Source: Cruorifilaria tuberocauda
Taxonomy: Eukaryota; Nematoda; Chromadorea; Rhabditida; Onchocercidae
Assembly: GCA_013365365.1 (NCBI GenBank)
Contig: JABVXU010000459.1
Coordinates: 1 to 42,643, forward strand
DNA length: 42,643 nt
Direction of reading: 5' to 3'
The translations under genes and the position numbers were made by a program. Positions 37,053 to 42,643 of the stretch are shown here, piece after piece (position 1 is the stretch's first letter; each line of letters begins with the position of its first letter). A model generated the notes under the pieces. It was not told the origin of the DNA, did no database searches, and saw nothing but the letters and a program-made list of their open reading frames with translations.

Positions 37053-37468
37053 ATATAACAGCAAGCTATCTCACTGCTTTTTTTAAATCGATGAATACAT
37101 CAAACGGAACGGTGTGACGGGTATCTTGGTGAATCATTTTTAGATGGCGTTAGTTTGTTATAGCCAGATTTAAGAGTGACTTGTTGTGTGTTTTTTTAAC
37201 TCATCTCTATTATTGGATTTCTCTGACAGTAGTTTAGAAATTCTACCTTTAGATCAAATTTAGAATTCAGAAGAACTTTGCTTTCATCAATTTTCTATTC
37301 TTTCATGTTATCATTATTATTGCGTTTTTGATTGTTGATATTTGATTTTCATGGTGTTTTTATTGTTATTTTACCAAAATTATAATTTATATATATTTTT
37401 GGAAATTGCGGTTTTCCGTAATTATTTCAGTATGAGTAATTAAAAGTTTAAAAAACGGGTTAGATTGT

Positions 37469-37474
37469 AATAAA
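37469..37474 (+). terminator. Possible poly(A) signal of sec-10
   Basis: AATAAA about 417 nt after the sec-10 stop. Other AT-rich variants lie nearer, so use is uncertain. If it is used, about 600 nt separate it from the next start codon. Confidence 0.35.
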
Positions 37475-38091
37475 TTTTTGAAACTTTTTATTTTTATGAT
37501 ATGTATAAAATTTTAATTTCTTCTATCACATTGTTAATAAGATGGTCATTAAACCATACATCAGTGCAGTTTCAATTTGGTAAATTCTAGAAAGATTTAT
37601 ATAAACGATATTAGAAGTGGACATTTTGCCGAATTAAATATTGAATGAATCTTGTTTTCAATCTCAAGAATTTGCCGATAAAGCAAATTAGTATGTTCTG
37701 AAAAACAGAATTTCGGTAGAAAATTTCTTTTTATTAAAAAATTATAATAGGATTATTTTATCCAGCATTTTTTATCGAATCCTCACTGAATTCTTTTTCG
37801 CCTTTCCTATCCTAATCATTTTCTTCAAAAAACCTTTATGGATTAACGAAATCTCCATTTACATATAAATCATTTGTACACTGTTATTTCGGAACTGATT
37901 TCACACAGTATTCCTTTTGGAATGGATATCATCGGAACAAATATCGAACATCTTCAGCTTTTGGGGAACCGATCTGGGATTTAATCGATTGTTGATATTC
38001 TTCCAGAAATTCTTTATCGAAATATGCTATTGTTATTTTTAAATGCATTCAATTTTAATAATTTTAGTTTCAATACAGTCGAATTACTGGA
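37475..38091 (+). other. Spacer between sec-10 and the RPAP3-like gene
   Basis: AT-rich, no recognisable coding. Two acceptor-like sites precede the next start: ATTTTAG, and TTTCAATACAG ending about 14 nt before ATG 38092. Either could accept a spliced leader, which would suit a downstream operon gene. The U-rich element (Ur) of C. elegans operons cannot be identified with confidence in such T-rich DNA. Confidence 0.45.
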
Positions 38092-41000
38092 ATGACTGAG
38101 ATCGAGTCAACAGGATGTGCAGCAGAAGCTGAACGACATCGTATTGAAGGCAACGAACATTTTCGTTCATTTCGTTATCACAATGCTATCAGGAGTTATA
38201 CAAGATCACTAGAATGTCGCGAAACATCTGCGGTGCTGGCAAATAGAGCTCAGGCTTATCTTAATACCAAGCAGCACGTTCTTCATTTTTATTCTTTTCT
38301 GTCTAAATTTATTATTGTATAATTTCTATGTTAAAATTCTTGTTTTTCCTGTAACTTACTGGAGTTAATAACAAAGAAAATATATGGATTCACCATAGTT
38401 GGAAAAAATAAGTTTGAAACTTAGGAAATATTCAAATGAGTTTACTCGAAATTTAGCCAAGGAATTTTGAAACTAATTCAATTACTCCAAATGCGAGATT
38501 GTTCGAAATCAAAATTTGGAAGCTTTTATTCATTCTAAGTCGTTTTGCTTTTAGTGAAAAAAACTATTAGCATTTCTAATTTCTTCAAATTTCAAATTTG
38601 TTGATTGCAATGTCATGTGTCTCTTTTTTTCCTAAGATTTTAATATCATCCACTTCATAACTATATAAGATGAGAAACAACCGTATTGGAATTATTTAAC
38701 AAATTTTGCTGAAAAAAAAAAAAAAAAAAAAAAAAACTAAATTTTACAGATACGAACGAGCCTTAATGGACTCTGCGAAAGCTTTGGAATTAGATGCAAA
38801 TAACACAAAGGCAATATTTAGGTACAAGTTCAGATTATTTCGAAGTTATAAATATCTGATTTTAATCATTACATTAATGTTAACGATTTTTATATTACGG
38901 TATACACTTCAAATTACTTTATTGCTTTTTGAATTCCCATCCCGCTTGAACTGATAAATCATATCATGGTTTTATTCTGCCGAAATTATTTCATCTTTTG
39001 TCAACTTTTTCCACTTATTTACTTACTGATTATTTAATTTGTCTAACTAATTTATTTATTGGGTTCATTTCTCTATATAGATTGTGTGAAAAGGGATTCC
39101 ATAAATTTACTGATCACCGTAAAACCTATCCATCAGGAAAATGATGGTTGCTACTATTGGTCTATTAAATTAAAATTTTATTTACAGGTATGCAAAAGCA
39201 TTAAAAAATTTGCACTTATACGAAATCGCAGCTGAAAAAATTTCAAAAACTGACTTAGCTAATTCAAAAAACGAAGAAATTGCAAAACTAAAACAAAGTG
39301 TTCAAGGAAAGGTATTTTATGAAATTTTTTTAAAAATTTATTTCTCTTTTAAAAAGTAAACGACATTAGTTTTTGCGAGAAAGATAAGCTATATGCAGCT
39401 ATGAAACCTTCCTAACTTTTCCTAAGGCAATCTTCCAATTTTCATGAAATAAATTTTTGTAAAACTACAGATAGCTTGCGTTAGATGTTCTCTTTTTTTT
39501 TTTTAATTTCTTCCTCTCAGAAAGCAATCTACGTGTATTGTTTATTGTATGATGTATAAATTTATTTCGAAGGCTAATTGTGCGGAATTGAAATTGTTAT
39601 GTGGTGAGAGGGACAATTTTCTTCGTTCTAAAGTACCATTAATGGAAATTAAAAATGTTGAAATATTGAAGATGGAACCAACTGACCAAATAGTTCAAGA
39701 AAAATTACAGACATCTCCTATGGTAATTTAATTTTTGAAGCTTTTCTTTACCTCTATCGTTCCGTTCTTTGTTTTCTTGAGTATCCTCTTTTATTCATAA
39801 ATTAACTGCTTAATATGAGTCTTGATCTAATTTTGTGAATTTTTGCAAATTTACTTTTAATTTAATTAGTGATCCATAATTTTATTTCGAGTGTAATAAG
39901 CATTGATTTTTCATCTCCATTTGCAATATTGCTGGCAATTTTATTTTTATTAGGAACTGTCGTCATTGGAAATTCCACCTCCTCCAACAACATCATTCAT
40001 TTTTATCTCTGATTTTCACCGGCTTAAAGATAATCCGATAGCATTTGCCGAGTATTTCTTGGTAAGTTTTTGTTTATAATTTTTCGCTGTATTTCCATGT
40101 ATTTTATTTTTGGGTTTTCAGTAAACTTTTCAAGTATGTATGAATTAGAATAAATTCATTATTTTTAGCTATTAAGTCATATTATTTTTTAGTAAAACCT
40201 CCAAAAATAGAGTTCCCACTTCTTTTCTTTGCTTCTATTCCAGTATTACAACTTTTTATTATTCATTATTATCCTTAGCTTAGTAAAAGATAACATTTAT
40301 ACACTGGCATAATATCCTCCTAAATTTCCGTTTTTTAAATATGACTTTAAAATTATAACACTTTTCTCAGTCAATTGATAAGAATCACTACGGTGAATTA
40401 CTCGATGAAATAATTGAAACCGAAATGATCAAATGCTTAATAATTGGTTTTGGTGACCTAGCTAATGAATCAAATATTGCTCAACTGCTAGAATGCTTGA
40501 CTAAGCTAGCTGACGTTTCCCGCATTGATGTCGCTGTATTGTTTTTGGATGAACCTACGAAGAATGGTGCGTTTTTACAATAATTAGCACAGTTTTTGTT
40601 TATCAGATACTAAAACAGATAAGAACCTTAAACAGAAATACTAGTGAGCTTCATTTTCCAATATTGATTGAAATAAAATCAGGGAATTCTTTCAAAGTTA
40701 TAGACGATACGATAGATCAATGTCATCTAGCACAATGATTAGGTGAAAATGAAAAACCAGACGTCATGTAACTAAAACTTCCGCCTAACTATCAGGAGAC
40801 AAAAAAGATAGGTAACCACAAAACCTCTGAGATAATATAGTTGAGTTCATTTAATTGCTCAAAAGTTTTCTTTTTGCTAATGATTTTTCAATCAAATCAT
40901 TTACTATTATGCCTAATTAAAAAGTACTCATCGTTTCAATAATTTTCCCCTACTTATATTAGGAAACTTAGAATTTTGTTTTACTTATGTATCAGGTTAT

Positions 41001-41157
41001 TTTATGTCCATTGATTATAAAATTATCACTTTCTAGTGGTAATTTTATAATATATTAATATAATGGTTTATCTTTTTCAGTGATAAGAAAATTGATGGAG
41101 CGTTGTATAGTGAATGGGAAACAGTTAACCATTTTACAAGAACTATATGCTCTATGA
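38092..41157 (+). CDS. TPR protein with RPAP3 C-terminal domain (RPAP3/SPAG1-like)
   Basis: Exons: 38092-38273, 38750-38821, 39188-39311, 39573-39722, 39954-40061, 40371-40566, 41081-41157; 302 aa. TPR units lie at about 11-44 and 46-79, with a partial one at 80-105. The HSP90/HSP70 C-terminus clamp residues appear kept (R17, N21, N51, K81, R85). Residues from about 183 (PPPPTTSFIFISDFHRLKDN) to 275 match the RPAP3_C domain, which binds RUVBL1/2 in the R2TP co-chaperone that assembles RNA polymerase II, snoRNPs and PIKKs. Human RPAP3 is about twice as long with two TPR blocks, so this is a compact form; SPAG1 and other RPAP3_C proteins are alternatives. Intron 1 (38274-38749) needs a GC donor to join Q61 to YERAL in TPR register. 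Intron 40567-41080 is empty. It follows sec-10 on the same strand. Confidence 0.85.
38712..38736 (+). repeat. Poly-A tract of 25 bases
   Basis: Uninterrupted A run ending 13 nt before the exon 2 acceptor of the RPAP3-like gene (38748-38749). Only CTAAATTTTACAG separates them. It is long for this window and may vary in length or be an assembly-sensitive homopolymer. Confidence 0.95.
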
Positions 41158-41218
41158 TATTAATAAATAATCAAGCAATTTGCTTTATTCCATTTTTGTA
41201 CACATTTCAAGCAAACTA

Positions 41219-41224
41219 AATAAA
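41219..41224 (+). terminator. Poly(A) signal of the RPAP3-like gene
   Basis: AATAAA 62 nt after the stop codon at 41155-41157, followed by A-rich and T-rich DNA. Spacing is typical of a short nematode 3' UTR. Confidence 0.6.
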
Positions 41225-42643
41225 AATTGAAGAATATAAGCTTTGAAAAAAAAATTTCAATATAGTTCAAACATCCTTTTTAGATTTAAAAATTACATTT
41301 TGGATTTTCTTTTCATGTTTTAATTTAGGGATATGTTGGCAGCTACCATGACCGTCATCATTGATTTGAGGCATCAATTAATTATTCAAATAAATCAGCT
41401 AAAATAATCTCTTTTTTGTATTTCTTCCATGAAATTTAAACGGTTGCAATAGTAAACTGAAAGAGATTTATTTGAGCACGAATAATGGGAAGAGATAGAA
41501 ATAAACGACGGATGAGAAATGAAACTGATGGATTTAAAAATTGATTGCATATCAGATTTACCAAAATATCGGAAGTGATCTACATTATGCAAGAGGAGAT
41601 ATGAATGGTAGAGAAAGAGATAAAGGATATATTTTGTAGTTTGAACCGTGAATGTTACGGTTCACTTTTTTAGTCGCAATAATTTAATTTTCTTGAATGA
41701 TATTTCGATGAACATAAAATGAAATGAGAAAAAGTGTTTCTTTCAATTTTTGGAATTTTTAAATAACACCATTATCATCGCAATTAATCACATCACTTCA
41801 AAAATTTTTTTCTGTTTAGAATTTTTCAAGATTTTTTAGAAAATATATGAAAAGTGTGCTAGAATTGAACTTAATAATTACATTATATTATATATACATT
41901 TAAAATGATACTCTTCTTCCTTCTCATCTCTTTCTCTCTATCTTCCTGAGATAAGTGATTAAAAAAGAAAGTGAATAGAAGAAATCCGTCAACCAGCGAA
42001 AGTGATGGTTTGGATGATACATAAGTTAACACTAATGAAAATCAAGTATGAGTCAAATGAAGAATCTCTCGAAGTAATCACCCCAAACAAGATATGTTTA
42101 ACCTGGTTATGAAACTAAGGTTTGATTTTCAATTCCATTTTCCAGAATCACTTTGTCAACTGACTATCATGCTCGGCGATAATATTTCAAATGACTCATA
42201 CACTGCTACATCTAAAGTGTTTTAATTACTAATTAAATTTAACCTGCACTAAAAGGCCCGTAAAAGGACACATATAATAAGGAATAACTTCACAAAGTTT
42301 ATTCTCAATGTGCTCAAACCTCATGAATCAATTTTGAGTGCCTTACGAACAAAAATTTGAAGATCAAACAACAAAGTCATCAGCGTTTCCGCCAATCGAA
42401 AAAAGACTGCGATATTGAGATGAGGAATGTTCTAATAACAAAAACACCGAAATAGTTCATGACCCTTCCACAGCACAAGCATTTCACAAGACCTTCAAAT
42501 TGACTTCTGAGAAACTAATGATTTCAAATCGACCCCGTGGAAAAATAACACGGGCTGCATATAGGCTACATATATATACTATTTACCGAATGGAGTTCAC
42601 ACATTTGGACCTTCCTCACCTATTCGATCGTTTGACCCTCCAG
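41225..42643. other. Downstream region, no gene seen
   Basis: No open frame here has convincing exon borders or similarity on either strand. 41225-41900 is AT-rich. From about 42050 to the end the sequence is visibly less AT-rich and less homopolymeric, which could mean a dispersed repeat or the edge of another gene beyond the window. Nothing specific can be named. Confidence 0.5.
41642..41664. repeat. Small inverted repeat
   Basis: TGAACCGT, a 7-nt spacer and ACGGTTCA form an 8-bp perfect stem, followed by a T run (CTTTTTT). It resembles a bacterial-style terminator hairpin, but in this eukaryotic setting it is probably just a small inverted repeat. Confidence 0.6.

Noticed and set aside
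39082..39160. Acceptor-like ATATAG and following sequence in the RPAP3-like gene.
   Set aside because: Frames are closed or unlike TPR. Exons 38750-38821 and 39188-39311 join directly to IFRYAKALKNL.
39521..39572. Alternative start of the RPAP3-like exon 4 after CTCAG at about 39520.
   Set aside because: It is open, but in the wrong phase relative to exon 3, which ends in phase 0. The AG at 39571-39572 fits, though its polypyrimidine tract is poor.
41642..41664. Hairpin followed by T run resembling a rho-independent terminator.
   Set aside because: The locus is eukaryotic with poly(A) signals, and no gene ends here.
1..42643. Search by eye for tRNA, rRNA, transposon or retroviral motifs, CRISPR-like arrays, and bacterial endosymbiont (Wolbachia-like) insertions.
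   Set aside because: No reverse transcriptase, integrase or transposase motifs, no regularly spaced direct repeats, no long intron-free bacterial-like open frame, and no cloverleaf noticed. Short RNA genes could still be missed without a covariance search.

Overview
The window is AT-rich eukaryotic DNA of nematode type. It holds short exons, mostly small introns with GT..(T)nCAG borders, purine/pyrimidine microsatellites and four conserved animal protein genes. The style fits a filarial/spirurid worm better than Caenorhabditis (dozens of introns in one gene, roughly 1 kb between same-strand genes), but the genus cannot be fixed from sequence alone. I saw no tRNA, rRNA, CRISPR, transposase, reverse transcriptase or viral gene.

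Layout. 1-3107: low-complexity upstream DNA with (GA)n tracts. 3228-9940 (+): a 13-exon TRAK/Milton gene (trak-1 like), the mitochondrial motor adaptor, about 688 aa. 10069-12004: gene-poor DNA between convergent 3' ends, with a (CA)n tract. 30015-12399 (-): a 47-exon UBR1/UBR2-type N-degron E3 ubiquitin ligase (ubr-1), about 1,946 aa, filling the middle of the window. 30025-31825: region between two divergent genes. 31921-32253 (+): a possible 110-aa two-helix membrane protein whose stop codon overlaps the next start (ATGA). 32250-37052 (+): a 16-exon exocyst subunit Sec10/EXOC5 gene, 706 aa. 38092-41157 (+): a 7-exon gene for a 302-aa TPR protein with an RPAP3 C-terminal domain. 41225-42643: no gene seen.

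How they relate. The products act in separate housekeeping processes: organelle transport, N-degron proteolysis, exocytosis, and HSP90/R2TP-type complex assembly. They do not form one pathway. sec-10 and the RPAP3-like gene share a strand about 1 kb apart and could be an operon. Every exon was joined by hand, checking reading phase at both ends and residue-level similarity to remembered animal homologues. All four genes close in one frame with complete start and stop codons.

Most interesting points: three introns that can only be joined in frame with GC-AG borders (two in sec-10, one in the RPAP3-like gene); a strong alternative terminal exon that would truncate TRAK after its coiled coil; the small membrane ORF overlapping the sec-10 start; a 56-nt frame-shifting candidate exon in ubr-1; and a cysteine/serine-rich insertion just before the UBR box. 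I found no convincing undescribed multi-gene system.
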